Positions 10,132 through 19,457 of a stretch of 64,000 nucleotides of DNA are shown one piece after another. A model generated the notes under the pieces. That model was not told the origin of the DNA. It ran no database searches and saw only the letters and a program-made list of their open reading frames with translations. Source of the stretch: Flavobacteriales bacterium (GTDB lineage Bacteria > Bacteroidota > Bacteroidia > Flavobacteriales_D > Sanyastnellaceae); the NCBI GenBank assembly GCA_022447625.1, contig JAKVAX010000015.1, positions 25,099-89,098 of the forward strand, read 5' to 3'. Numbering within the stretch: position 1 is the stretch's first letter; each line of letters begins with the position of its first letter. Both the position numbers and the translations under genes were made by a program.

Positions 10132-11882
10132 CCTTCTGAAAATTCACGTTGAAGATTCTCAATGGTCTCCGCAGGAAGATTATGAATGTCTAACAACATC
10201 AAACCATCCAACGCATTATTGAACTGTGGATCGAGATTGAAACCTAAGATTCTAGCATTCTGGTGTAAGTACTTCTTGAGCAGAACAGGAATGGTATAGG
10301 AACTTGGTTCAATCTCACTAATCAGTCGATCTAGTTTTTTGAGGTCGTTTTCCGTTGCGTTTAATAAGGCGTCCTGATCTACTCTCTTTGACTTGACCGA
10401 ATAGGGCGTTCTTGGCTTAATGTGAAGGCTGAGGTTGTCATCAAAATAGTTTCTCTTCACGAACTCCATAATGAGCTCTTTTGATACCTCTTGATACGTT
10501 CCACTAATAGTCACAGGACCCAGGATGTAGCGATGTTTAGACTCTTTGATTAGCACCACAAGAATTCCTTTCCAAAGAAGAAACAATGGCATGCGTTGTC
10601 GTTGATACTCTTGGGTGATGAAGCTTCTACCCAATTCTATGGATTCGTTGAGAATTGGTTTCATTTCAGAGCTCATTTTGAAAAGCGAATTGGTATAGAA
10701 ACCTTTTTTACCATAACGAGACATGATCTCTTCGCCTTTCCCTACTCGATATGCCCCAACGATGTCGTTCTTTTCTTTATCCCAGAGAACGAGGTGGTAA
10801 TAGTAGAAGTCATATTCATCAATATCAATGGCTTTGTTTGTGCCTTCTCCTACACCTCGGAAGGTTATTTCTCTCAACCGACCAATCTCCCTTAAAACAT
10901 GTGGGTTGGAAGAGGCATTCAGCAAATAACACTCGAAGTTTTGATAGTCGAAGAGTTTGTCATTTGCACTGCGACGAATGTCTTCGATCAAGAGTTTCTT
11001 GTCTACGGCAGGAATAACCTCCTTCGGTTTCTTCGGGAATTTGAGTCCTTTGAAATGTTCTCGTTTCACATCCAGCGGAGTACCTAGTGCGTAGGTTTTC
11101 GATCGCAAGTAACGTCCAAGTTGAGCGGTGTTTTCGAAGCCTTGAAGATCTTTGGCTTTGATGGGTTTCCCGATTCTCAGTTTGAGCGTTTTTCCTCTTT
11201 TATTACTGAACTCGGCAGGCAATCGTAAAGTGCGAAGGGATGGATGTATCACTCCGAGTAAGTGGAATAATCGACTATTTCGCCCATCGAAATAAATAGG
11301 GATCACAGGAACATTCGAATGCTTGATCAACTTGACTACCTGAGGGCTCCATTGGCCGTCAGCGATGGTTCTTTCTTCCGGGTTAAAGGAACTTACTTCA
11401 CCCGCAGGAAATATACCCAGTGGGTGTCCGTCTCGAATGTGTTGAATCGCCTCCTTTGTTCCGGCGAGATTTGATTTGGAAGATTGGTGGTCGTTAAACG
11501 GGTTCACGCCAATCAACCGGCCTTTAATCTGATCGATGTTTTGAAGAAGGAAATTGACCAATACCTTAAAATCAGGACGAACATTTCCTAAAACATGCAT
11601 TAACGCGATACCATCTATCGCACCATAAGGATGATTTGAAACGGTGATAAAGGCTCCGTCTTCTGGGATGTGTTTCAGTTCTTCACGGTCTACCTCAACT
11701 TGAAGACCGATATGCTCGAGGCTTTTGGCTACGAATTCAAGGTCTTTTAGATGAGAGATACGCTCATAGAAATCATTGACTTTCTCCATACCGCTTAAGC
11801 GATATAGAATGCCAACTAAGGGGTTGGAGCTTTTCAGTTTGGCAGCTTGGGCTACCTGCTCTTTTGATACTAGTTTTTCCAC
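10128..11882 (-). CDS. bifunctional acyltransferase, OlsF-like ornithine lipid synthase
   Basis: 584 residues from a GTG start. The N-terminal half (~60-270) is a PlsC-type acyltransferase with NHPYGAIDG, giving HX5D (residues 84-90) rather than the classical HX4D, and FPAGEVSSF. The C-terminal half (~290-480) is a GNAT-like OlsB domain (LREITFRGVGEGTN, ELGRSFI, YILGPVTISG). This N-PlsC/C-OlsB fusion matches OlsF, described in Serratia and flavobacteria, which makes ornithine lipids in two acylations. Function is inferred from architecture; some Bacteroidota homologues with this fusion may make other aminoacyl lipids. Its stop lies inside the convergent phosphatase gene. Confidence 0.82.
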   Translation of the reverse strand: MEKLVSKEQVAQAAKLKSSNPLVGILYRLSGMEKVNDFYERISHLKDLEFVAKSLEHIGLQVEVDREELKHIPEDGAFITVSNHPYGAIDGIALMHVLGNVRPDFKVLVNFLLQNIDQIKGRLIGVNPFNDHQSSKSNLAGTKEAIQHIRDGHPLGIFPAGEVSSFNPEERTIADGQWSPQVVKLIKHSNVPVIPIYFDGRNSRLFHLLGVIHPSLRTLRLPAEFSNKRGKTLKLRIGKPIKAKDLQGFENTAQLGRYLRSKTYALGTPLDVKREHFKGLKFPKKPKEVIPAVDKKLLIEDIRRSANDKLFDYQNFECYLLNASSNPHVLREIGRLREITFRGVGEGTNKAIDIDEYDFYYYHLVLWDKEKNDIVGAYRVGKGEEIMSRYGKKGFYTNSLFKMSSEMKPILNESIELGRSFITQEYQRQRMPLFLLWKGILVVLIKESKHRYILGPVTISGTYQEVSKELIMEFVKRNYFDDNLSLHIKPRTPYSVKSKRVDQDALLNATENDLKKLDRLISEIEPSSYTIPVLLKKYLHQNARILGFNLDPQFNNALDGLMLLDIHNLPAETIENLQREFSEG

Positions 11883-11973
11883 GTAGTTGAGTAAGCTTCA
11901 ATGAAAGTTACTCAAAGGAACACCCTGTATCTTCCGTTTTTGTAAAAATTGGGTTAACCCATTGTAATGGAAC

Positions 11974-12001
11974 AAAAAAGGGGAGCTGTTGCTCCCCTTT
12001 T
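11974..12001 (-). terminator. intrinsic terminator of the TonB receptor gene
   Basis: Perfect hairpin GGGGAGC-tgtt-GCTCCCC flanked by A and T runs, 20 bp beyond the receptor stop codon. On the minus strand the stem is followed by a run of six T. The symmetrical A/T arms could also stop transcription from the other side. Confidence 0.85.
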
Positions 12002-12020
12002 GAACGATATAGAACGGAAG

Positions 12021-15000
12021 TTAAATATCGTAGCTAAATCCAAAGCTGAATGTTCGTCCCCATTGCATGCTCTGGAATACGTATTCCTCACCTTTGAACT
12101 CGTAAGTTGAACGGTATTCAGGGTTGAGTAGATTTCTTGCTTTAAAGCGGATCGAGAAACGATCTCCTAGTGACTTCGAAACTGAGAAGTCGAGGTTTGG
12201 AGTTGGCTGAGCGTAGATGTCAGGTGTTCCTCCAGTAGTTACCAAGACTAGCTTAGGACCTTGAACGTTGTAAGTCAACGCCATGTTCAATCCGATTGAG
12301 TCATTGTCGTAAGTAAGGATACCGTTGATGATGTACGGGCTCTGACCGAACATCGGGCGCGTATCTTCGTGGTCGAGGTCAGTTGCGCGGATTACTTCTA
12401 GCTCTGCTTCGTCAATCGACGTTTCAGACTGAACGAGTGTCACGTTCGCTCCAACTCCGAATGGTGCGAAACGCTCACCAAGGAAGGCAAGTGACTTGCG
12501 TACTTCGAACTCAGCTCCAAATAGAACTGCTTGGTCAACGTTCTTCCAAGTAATCTCTGTGTTTGCTGCAGTAGCAATGATTACCTGCTCGATTGGATCG
12601 TCGAACTGCTTGTAGAACAAGCTAACAGAGTATGACTCTCCTGGCATTGGGAAATGCTCCAAGCGAAGGGCGAAGTTGTTGATCAACGTACGTCCTAGCT
12701 CAGGGTTTCCTGTTTGCTGCTCCTGTACTTCGAAGTCGAAAACAGAGTAAGGCGCTTTTTCACGGAACATTGGACGAGCAACCGACTGGCTAGCAGAAAT
12801 ACGAAGGTTCGTTACTGCTAGATCGTATTGACGAAGTAGGTAGGTCATGTTGAATGACGGAAGAATGTCTACCAAGTCAAGCTGCCCACGGAAGTTGAAT
12901 TGTAGGCTGTCTTGAATCTGCTCTGCTTGTAGAATGCGTGATTCTAGAAGCATATCCGTTGTCTCTAGACGTGCACCAGCGTTAATACGTAGACGTGAAG
13001 TAATGTTCCAGTCAACCATACCGTAAGCACCAAGTACATCCATGCTAGCATCGTAGCTGTTCTGGATGTCAGTGTCATCACGTAGGAAGAGGTATCCGTC
13101 TTGTCCTCCAGGAACTACTGTGTAGTTGTCCTGAGAGAAGTAGTCGTTAGGGTTCCCGTTGTAGTCAAGTCCTGTGCTGATGAAGCTGTAGCGCTGCTCA
13201 GTGTAATCACGCGTCTTGCTTACGTATGAACCTCCAAGACGAACACGGTTCTTCAATCCAGTTGCGTTGGTGAAAGGAATTTCCACGTTGAGTTTAAGAT
13301 CAAGCGTATTATCAACCATTTCACGGTAGTAGCGTGTTGGAGAAGGGTAGAGGTTGTCAAGGATGTCGTAGTTCAAAGTTGTTCCCTCTTGTTGTTCTAC
13401 TGTAAACCCTGGGTAGTATTCCTCTAGATTCTCTCCGTCGCCAAGAAGGGCAAGTGCATCTTCTGTAATGTCATTCCCTTCTGCATCGAAGTAGAAAGTT
13501 CCACCTGGTACTTCATTATAGCTATTGATGAATACACGAAGGTCTGGTGTACGTTGTACTCCACGAGTGAAGCTTCCTAGCCAGTCGATTTTGATGTTCC
13601 CTTTGTCTTTTAGAACGTGTTCTCCTCGCAGCTGGTAGATATTCATTTGACGTTCTAGGTAACGCTGCGAACGCTGCTCTTGACCGAGACCAATCTCATC
13701 ACTAGGGTTGATACCATCTTGGTAGCGTGCTGTATTCACTCCACTAACGTTTGGCATGAAAGTCAAACCAATCTTGTTGTTGGGAGATAGTTTGTAGCTC
13801 AAGTTTAGAAGTGCCGAAATGTATGTTGATTGACGACCAAGATCATCTGATAGTAGACGCTCAGTATTTAGGTTGTTGACCTCATTCTCGTCACCTGTTA
13901 GGGTATATCTTCCTGTTTGACCTGCCTCATACCCGCGGTTCTGCTGCTTGTATTGGATACCGAATACATATCCTAGTGGTCTACCAAACAGCTTACCCTG
14001 GTTACCAAAGCTCAACGACTGAGTAATGTCGAGGAATGGAGCTTGTTTCTTAGGATCCCATGTGTTTTCAAACGCACGCCCCATATCAGAAAGCTCTTTG
14101 TTCTTCACCTCACGAACTTGAGGAAGGAGCGTGTTGTTCACGTAGCTCACAGACTCAATTTCCTCAATAGCGTTAACGATATCACCTATTGATGTTTGGT
14201 CAGCACCATTTCCAATGTCTTCTGATGACGTAATTCCAAGTGCAGTAAGGTCATTCTCGTATCCTGCTTCTACAAGTGCCTCGTAGTAATTCGAGAAATT
14301 CTGCTGTGGAATCTCACTAGCATCAGTAACGATAGAAGGAGCGTCACGGAACCCGTTGTCAAATCCGATCCAATCGGTATCAGATCCTGTGCTCGTCAGG
14401 AAATCATCATTGAACGTGGAATTGGTGTTGTATCCGAAAGAACCAGAGTAACGGAATTGAAACTGATCCGGGAAGTCTTTCGTGATGACGTTGATGTAGG
14501 CACCAGAGTAGTCAGCTGGAAGATCTGCTTGAAGTGTCTTTACCACCACCAAGTTGTCAATCAAGTTGGTAGGGAAGATATCCATCTGAACAGCGTTGCG
14601 CTTTGGATCCAGAGAAGGTACTTCTGCACCGTTCAGGGTTGTTTTCAAGTAACGATCAGAAAGACCACGAACGAAAACGTAATTACCTACTGTACTAACT
14701 CCCGTTACACGTTTCAATGCACCAGCGGCATCAGAGTCACCTGTTTTCTTGATTTGCTGAGAAGAGATGTAATCCATCATCGATGGGTTCTTCTTCTTGA
14801 TATTCTCCATGTAGGTGTCACGAGAACGGTCAGCTTTTGTCACGACTTCAGCTGCATCTTCGATAACGAATGTAGCTGGCATCAAAGTGAAGTTGACGAT
14901 GGTCACTTCACCATCTGTTACAACGACATCACTCTTCTTTACCGTCTCGTAAGAGATGAAACTACAGCTCAAGGTGTAGGTTCCAGGATCAAGATCTTCG

Positions 15001-15176
15001 AGGGAAAAATTTCCATCTAGATCTGCCATTACACCTTTAGAAGTGCCCTCAATCACCACGTTGGCGAAGAGTACATCTCCGGAGACTCCGTCGGTAACCT
15101 TACCGCGGATAGTTCCCTGTGCCAGAGCGCTTAAGGCTCCTAGTGCTAGGGTAAGTGTTAGAATTACATTTTTCAT
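12021..15176 (-). CDS. TonB-dependent outer-membrane receptor with carboxypeptidase-regulatory-like domain
   Basis: About 1050 residues; the second ATG (15176) is preferred because it begins directly with the signal peptide (MKNVILTLTLALGALSALAQ); a start at 15188 would add four residues. The N-terminal ~80 mature residues form a CarboxypepD_reg-like domain (GTIRGKVTDGVSGD, SYETV). A plug follows (~120-235; LKRVTGVSTVGNYVFVRGLSDRY, DYSGAYINVITKDFP). The rest is a 22-strand-type barrel ending in an aromatic strand (FSFGFSYDI). Substrate unknown. It lies directly downstream of the duplicated secreted protein on the same strand but behind its own terminator and promoter; both promoters carry 11-bp-spaced TAAC repeats, implying co-regulation rather than an operon. 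Confidence 0.93.
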   Translation of the reverse strand: MKNVILTLTLALGALSALAQGTIRGKVTDGVSGDVLFANVVIEGTSKGVMADLDGNFSLEDLDPGTYTLSCSFISYETVKKSDVVVTDGEVTIVNFTLMPATFVIEDAAEVVTKADRSRDTYMENIKKKNPSMMDYISSQQIKKTGDSDAAGALKRVTGVSTVGNYVFVRGLSDRYLKTTLNGAEVPSLDPKRNAVQMDIFPTNLIDNLVVVKTLQADLPADYSGAYINVITKDFPDQFQFRYSGSFGYNTNSTFNDDFLTSTGSDTDWIGFDNGFRDAPSIVTDASEIPQQNFSNYYEALVEAGYENDLTALGITSSEDIGNGADQTSIGDIVNAIEEIESVSYVNNTLLPQVREVKNKELSDMGRAFENTWDPKKQAPFLDITQSLSFGNQGKLFGRPLGYVFGIQYKQQNRGYEAGQTGRYTLTGDENEVNNLNTERLLSDDLGRQSTYISALLNLSYKLSPNNKIGLTFMPNVSGVNTARYQDGINPSDEIGLGQEQRSQRYLERQMNIYQLRGEHVLKDKGNIKIDWLGSFTRGVQRTPDLRVFINSYNEVPGGTFYFDAEGNDITEDALALLGDGENLEEYYPGFTVEQQEGTTLNYDILDNLYPSPTRYYREMVDNTLDLKLNVEIPFTNATGLKNRVRLGGSYVSKTRDYTEQRYSFISTGLDYNGNPNDYFSQDNYTVVPGGQDGYLFLRDDTDIQNSYDASMDVLGAYGMVDWNITSRLRINAGARLETTDMLLESRILQAEQIQDSLQFNFRGQLDLVDILPSFNMTYLLRQYDLAVTNLRISASQSVARPMFREKAPYSVFDFEVQEQQTGNPELGRTLINNFALRLEHFPMPGESYSVSLFYKQFDDPIEQVIIATAANTEITWKNVDQAVLFGAEFEVRKSLAFLGERFAPFGVGANVTLVQSETSIDEAELEVIRATDLDHEDTRPMFGQSPYIINGILTYDNDSIGLNMALTYNVQGPKLVLVTTGGTPDIYAQPTPNLDFSVSKSLGDRFSIRFKARNLLNPEYRSTYEFKGEEYVFQSMQWGRTFSFGFSYDI

Positions 15177-15195
15177 TTGGACGAACATTCTGAGT

Positions 15196-15240
15196 GCAAA
15201 GGTCAGGTGATATTGTTATGGGAATGTTACGGGAACGCTA
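15196..15240 (-). promoter_or_regulatory. promoter with 11-bp direct-repeat operator (PHO-box-like) of the TonB receptor
   Basis: Reading the minus strand, a -7-like element GACCTTTG (15203-15196; one mismatch to TAnnTTTG) lies just upstream of the start. Upstream, TAGC, TAAC and TAAC (plus-strand GCTA 15237, GTTA 15226, GTTA 15215) recur at exact 11-bp steps within the tandem TTCCCGTAACA/TTCCCATAACA. The block overlaps where a -33 element should be, as PhoB-family activators do. Regulator identity is inference. Confidence 0.6.
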
Positions 15241-15249
15241 TGGAAAATG

Positions 15250-15283
15250 TAAGAGGGCGTCCCATCGCTGGAACGCCCTCTTT
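15250..15283 (-). terminator. intrinsic terminator downstream of the secreted repeat protein gene
   Basis: Nine-base stem AGAGGGCGT / ACGCCCTCT around a 12-base loop, 21 bp beyond the stop codon at 15304; on the minus strand it is followed by TTACATTTT. It separates this gene from the TonB receptor gene downstream. Confidence 0.75.
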
Positions 15284-15303
15284 CTACTTGCTTGATTATG
15301 TTG

Positions 15304-18300
15304 TTAGCGTACGATTACGCGCGCTGTTTTCACCATTCCGTTCTGCTCGAACTGCACGAGGTAAAGTCCAGATCCGAATTGATCTAGGTTTACTTCGACT
15401 TGAGCTCCGGCAGGTAGGTTTTGCAATGGAAGTGCAGCAACAGTGCGTCCTGTCATGTCCATTACAGAAAGTGTTGCGATATCAACGTTGTTGTTGAAAC
15501 GTACATTGAAGATACCAGTGTTCGGGTTAGGGAATACTGACAGCGCTTCCGCGGTAGCGAATACTGTTTCTTCTTCAATAGAAGTTACACAACCTAGGAA
15601 CATACGCTCATCAAGGAATGACCAACCGTGTAGCCAAGTACATTCCTCAGATGGATCAAATGCACCTTTGTAAGCTGCAGCTGTGTACCAATCTCCTTCT
15701 ACAGGATCAGCATCAACGTTCCCTTCCGGCTTCACCATCAACATTTCTGAACCTTCTTCAATTTCATAGTTCAATTGTGGATCTGCCACTTCGTTACCAT
15801 TCGAAGCGAATGATGCTTGGAAGGCAGCTGTGGAGGCATTCAGTGCTTCTGTCGAGTCTGATTCAGAAGCCCATCCAGATCCCATAGAAATCTTGAAGAT
15901 ATCTTCCGCGGTAGCGTCAGCAGAAACAACATCATAGAAACAGCTATTCGCAATAACCAATTCACCGTCTTGGAATCGCTGGTAGCTATCCTGTCCTGAA
16001 GGAAGGTTTTCGATATCAACACCACGTCCCCAGTTGTAGAAGATAGAGTTGTGGTACTGACCTCCTGCGTTGTCACGGAATGTCAATGCACGCTTTCCAG
16101 CATCCATACCACGCCCCATGTAAGTTGCATTGTAAATCATTGGAGTAGCGTAAGGAGCACCGTCTTCTGGGTTCGTACCACCATCGTGCTCACCACCTCG
16201 GTCACCTTCACCGTCAGTATCATCATGAACAGTGAACCAGAACTGTCCTTGTCCACGCCATCCTTCGTCGTAATCGAAAGAATCATCGCCACAGAAGGCA
16301 ACAGCAGCGTGTTTCACACGAGCAGTTCCCCCGAAGAATTCAATACCGTCATCTGCATTTGAAACAACTTCTACGTAATCGATGGTTGTTGCAGATCCAA
16401 CACCACCTAGCGTGATACCGTTGATTTCGTTACCAGCACCAATGTCTGATCCACCGTGACGCACAGAGATGTAACGAATAACTCCAGAGTTATCTTCATT
16501 GTCTGTACCACCGTAAAGTCCACGCTCTTCAGTTTCAGGAATACCTTCAATCTGTGTCTCTCCTGGCTCAGAGTTCAATTCTGCATTTCCAAGAACGATC
16601 AAACCACCCCATTGACCACGCGTGTCGTAAGGAACTGAACCGTCTAGTGGATCTGCTTCGAAAGTGAAGATTACAGGGTTGTTTGGAGTACCTTCAGCGA
16701 AGATCTTTCCACCACGAGCAACTACTAGCGCGGATGCATCAGCACCTGTTCCGGCCATACCTTTGATAACAGTTCCAGGTTCGATTGTCAAACACTGACC
16801 GTCATTCACGAATACGAAACCGTCAAGAATGTATGTGTTACATGCTTTCCATGTAGTAGTTCCTGTTCCAGAACCGTCATCTGATACTACGATTGTTTGA
16901 TCGCAATCATCATTATCAGCGCTGCTCAAGAAACCGTATTGATCGAGCATAGTCCAGCCAAATAGCCAGTTCTCTTGATCTGGGTTAAATGCTCCTTTGA
17001 AAGAAACAGCATCGAACCAATCCAAAGTCGCAGGAGTACCACCACCAAAGTTAGTTACAGGTACTGGATTCAATCCTTCGGAGTTAGGGATCACTTCATA
17101 TTCTAGCCCTAGGTCAGCCACCTGGTTGTTGTTTCCTTGGAATGATGCTACGAAAGCTTCAGTAGACGCATTCAGTGCATTTGTAGAATCTGATTCTGAA
17201 GCCCATCCTGATCCCATTGAAATCTTGAATAGGTCAGATGCAGTTGCATCTTGTCCAGAACAAAGGTCGCCATCCATAACAACGTCTTGGAATACGTTAC
17301 CTGCAAAGGCTAAAGAACCATCAAGGAAACGCTCGTAGCTATCTTCTCCAGATGCTAGGTTCTCAATGTCAATTCCGCGACCCCAGTTTGCGAATACTGA
17401 GTTGTGGTATTGACCACCGGCATTATCACGCATAGTGATTGCACGTTTTCCAGCGTCGATTCCGCGACCAATGTACGTAGCGTTGTATAATACTGGAGTT
17501 CCGAAAGGCATACCGTCTTCAGGGTTGGTACCTCCGTCGTGTTCTCCACCACGGTCACCTTCACCACCTTCAACGTCGTGTACACAGAACCAGTACTGTC
17601 CGTATCCTCGCCATCCTTCATCGTAGTCGAAAGAGTCATCTCCACAGAAGGCAACAGATGCCCACTTGATGTTGGCTGTTCCTCCGAAGAATTCAATACC
17701 GTCATCCGCATTTGAAATAACTTCAACGTGCTCTATAACAGTACCAGAACCAACACCACCGAGTGTCAGTCCGTTAATCTCATTTCCAGCACCAATATCA
17801 GTACCTCCGTGACGGATCGAAATGTATTGGATCACGCCAGAGTTGTCAGTATTGTTGCTTCCTCCGTAAAGTCCACGCTCTTCCGTCTCAGGAATACCTT
17901 CAATTTGTGTTTCTCCAGGCTCAGAGTTTAATTCTGCCGCTCCAAGAACGATAACCCCACCCCATTGACCTCGTGTGTCGAATGGAATAGAACCATCAAG
18001 AGGATCTTCTTCGAATGTGAACACAATCGGAGCGTCTGCCGTTCCGTTTGCGAAGATTTGTCCACCGCGTGCTACAACCAACGCAGATGCATCTGCTCCA
18101 GTTCCAGCGATACCTTTAATTACTGTTCCCGCTTCAATAGTCAGAACTTGTCCGCTATTTACGAATACGAATCCGTCAAGGAAGTAAGTGTTGTCGTTGG
18201 TCCAGGTTGTTGTACCTGTACCAGAACCATCGTCTGTTACGATGATGTCAGCAGCGCTAATTGATCCTGCGAAGAGGATTGCTAGTAGCATCATGCTTGA

Positions 18301-18318
18301 GCGTAAAAGTGTAGTCAT
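15304..18318 (-). CDS. secreted tandem-duplicated beta-helix-like protein with T9SS sorting domain
   Basis: 1004 residues. A signal peptide (to ~22) is followed by two homologous halves of ~445 residues, starting near 24 (IIVTDDGSGTGTTTW) and ~470 (TIVVSDDGSGTGTTTW). Each half holds LTIE.GTVIKG, GGVIVLG, a Gly/Asp-rich segment (SFDYDEGWRG, GDRGGEHDGGTNPEDG) and RGIDIE-like turns, consistent with a right-handed beta-helix. The last ~80 residues (VFPNPNTGIFNVRF ... GLYLVQF ... VIVR) are a type A T9SS sorting domain. No catalytic motif is recognised. It neighbours a TonB receptor with a matching operator, so it may be a surface binding or scavenging protein working with that receptor (inference). 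The halves are diverged, so the duplication is old. Motif CGCTACCGCGGAA occurs twice (15547, 15904). Confidence 0.9.
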   Translation of the reverse strand: MTTLLRSSMMLLAILFAGSISAADIIVTDDGSGTGTTTWTNDNTYFLDGFVFVNSGQVLTIEAGTVIKGIAGTGADASALVVARGGQIFANGTADAPIVFTFEEDPLDGSIPFDTRGQWGGVIVLGAAELNSEPGETQIEGIPETEERGLYGGSNNTDNSGVIQYISIRHGGTDIGAGNEINGLTLGGVGSGTVIEHVEVISNADDGIEFFGGTANIKWASVAFCGDDSFDYDEGWRGYGQYWFCVHDVEGGEGDRGGEHDGGTNPEDGMPFGTPVLYNATYIGRGIDAGKRAITMRDNAGGQYHNSVFANWGRGIDIENLASGEDSYERFLDGSLAFAGNVFQDVVMDGDLCSGQDATASDLFKISMGSGWASESDSTNALNASTEAFVASFQGNNNQVADLGLEYEVIPNSEGLNPVPVTNFGGGTPATLDWFDAVSFKGAFNPDQENWLFGWTMLDQYGFLSSADNDDCDQTIVVSDDGSGTGTTTWKACNTYILDGFVFVNDGQCLTIEPGTVIKGMAGTGADASALVVARGGKIFAEGTPNNPVIFTFEADPLDGSVPYDTRGQWGGLIVLGNAELNSEPGETQIEGIPETEERGLYGGTDNEDNSGVIRYISVRHGGSDIGAGNEINGITLGGVGSATTIDYVEVVSNADDGIEFFGGTARVKHAAVAFCGDDSFDYDEGWRGQGQFWFTVHDDTDGEGDRGGEHDGGTNPEDGAPYATPMIYNATYMGRGMDAGKRALTFRDNAGGQYHNSIFYNWGRGVDIENLPSGQDSYQRFQDGELVIANSCFYDVVSADATAEDIFKISMGSGWASESDSTEALNASTAAFQASFASNGNEVADPQLNYEIEEGSEMLMVKPEGNVDADPVEGDWYTAAAYKGAFDPSEECTWLHGWSFLDERMFLGCVTSIEEETVFATAEALSVFPNPNTGIFNVRFNNNVDIATLSVMDMTGRTVAALPLQNLPAGAQVEVNLDQFGSGLYLVQFEQNGMVKTARVIVR

Positions 18319-18352
18319 TGCTAAATTGATTAATGGAAGAAACTTAACGCTG

Positions 18353-18407
18353 CAAAATTTGCTCAGGGATGCTACTGTATGGTTACTTCAGTGTTACGTG
18401 TAAGTTA
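18353..18407 (-). promoter_or_regulatory. promoter with four-step 11-bp direct-repeat operator (PHO-box-like)
   Basis: On the minus strand TAAC (18407-18404), TAAC (18396-18393), TAAC (18385-18382) and a degenerate TAGC (18374-18371) recur at exact 11-bp steps, ending 10 bp before a weak -7-like AAATTTTG (18360-18353). The arrangement parallels the TonB receptor promoter, where the gap is 11 bp. Confidence 0.6.
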
Positions 18408-18597
18408 ACTTCGAAACCAGACCGTAATATTGCCGGTATTTGATGGTGAAGTGTTGATAATCAGAAGGTAGTGGGGGCAATGCATCACGACTTAGTCACT
18501 GCGATTTTCATGAACAATCCCTTCGAGTCTCTGCAAACTCCTAGTTCGTACCGCATTGCCGTTGGAATTCGGAAATAGTCATGAGGCCACTTCATGT

Positions 18598-18647
18598 TAG
18601 GCTTTTGTTAACACGACCCTAACAATCTCACAAGATGGATTCTTTTG
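18598..18647 (+). promoter_or_regulatory. weaker 11-bp-spaced TAAC operator before the phosphatase-like gene
   Basis: TAGG (18598), TAAC (18609) and TAAC (18620) recur at 11-bp steps, followed by a -7-like TTCTTTTG (18640-18647; one mismatch) and then ATG at 18660. The gap to the -7 element is 16 bp, unlike the other two promoters, so this site is less certain. Confidence 0.4.
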
Positions 18648-18659
18648 CTTTGCTCATCT

Positions 18660-19451
18660 ATGAACCAAGGTTTCATCAAGAGAATTTCACGCAAAGCCGT
18701 GATCACGGCTGGTAAATATATGATTGATCGCTTTCAACGAGATCCGTTGAACACAGGGGGAATGAAGGAAGTGTCAACTCAGATTTCCCTCTCAAGTAGA
18801 GATCACATGATTACGGTGATCGATGAGTACCTTCAAATCCAAGAGACTTCAGGGAATGACCACTTCACCCGATTGAAAGTATCCTCAGGAGAACTTCATT
18901 TGGTTCACCTCGACGGTAGAGAGTGTTTCATATACGGTCAACCAAACTTCAGTTTGGCTATATCCTTCGTTGTAGAAGGAATTACTAAGATGTCTGGCGT
19001 TTTTAATCCTTACTACAAAGAGCTCTTCTTTGCCGAGGATTTGACACAAGTGAAGAGGAACAATATTGTTACTCAGGTCAATGACGTATACTCAATTGAA
19101 GAGAGCTTTTTAGGTTTTAGCTACCGCGGAGAATACGACTCCAATGGGATGAAGCGGTTGAATACGCTATTCAATATCATGCGTCAACCGGTTCGTACAA
19201 TGATCCCTGGAAGTGATCTTTATGGTCTCACTTTGGTAGCAAATGGTAATTTGGGCGGAATGATTTTAGCCACCCCGAATCTTGATCTGATTGGACCAGG
19301 TATATTCTTGGTAGAGGCAGGAGGGGGGAAGGTGACCGATCTTCAAGGTGCTCCTGTTTCTCGAAATTCTGAGTTCATTGTGGCCACCAATCGCAAGCTT
19401 CACTCAGCACTTATCAACCAAGAAGCATTCATCAATTTGAGTGATCAATAG
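18660..19451 (+). CDS. inositol monophosphatase-like protein with degenerate active site
   Basis: 263 residues from ATG 18660; an in-frame TTG five codons earlier is less likely. The fold signature is recognisable: LVHLDGRECF...PNFSLAISF matches the IMPase DPLDGTTNF...FAVSIAL segment, and LDLIGPGIFLVEAGGGKVTDLQGAPV matches WDxAAGxLLVxEAGGxVTD. However, the first metal aspartate of DPxDGT is valine, the threonine is arginine, and the GEE glutamate motif is not seen, so catalysis by the classical two-metal mechanism is doubtful. Only the second Asp and the C-terminal Asp remain. It may be a binding or regulatory homologue. Preceded by an 11-bp-spaced TAAC site like those of the neighbouring receptor genes. 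Confidence 0.75.
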   Translation: MNQGFIKRISRKAVITAGKYMIDRFQRDPLNTGGMKEVSTQISLSSRDHMITVIDEYLQIQETSGNDHFTRLKVSSGELHLVHLDGRECFIYGQPNFSLAISFVVEGITKMSGVFNPYYKELFFAEDLTQVKRNNIVTQVNDVYSIEESFLGFSYRGEYDSNGMKRLNTLFNIMRQPVRTMIPGSDLYGLTLVANGNLGGMILATPNLDLIGPGIFLVEAGGGKVTDLQGAPVSRNSEFIVATNRKLHSALINQEAFINLSDQ

Positions 19452-19457
19452 CTCTTG

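Larger units (their letters stand above)
18319..18659. other. divergent intergenic regulatory region
   Basis: 341 bp between divergent genes. It holds the operator of the leftward secreted protein (18353-18407) and a similar, weaker operator before the rightward gene (18598-18647). The middle (18410-18595) has no ORF or hairpin that I can support. Confidence 0.6.

Noticed and set aside
11950..11966. GGGTTAACCC palindrome as an operator
   Set aside because: It lies downstream of two genes (between the acyltransferase start and the TonB terminator) without matching copies elsewhere; too little evidence.
14457..15020. 187-codon plus-strand ORF
   Set aside because: Antisense shadow of the TonB receptor gene; no recognisable motif.
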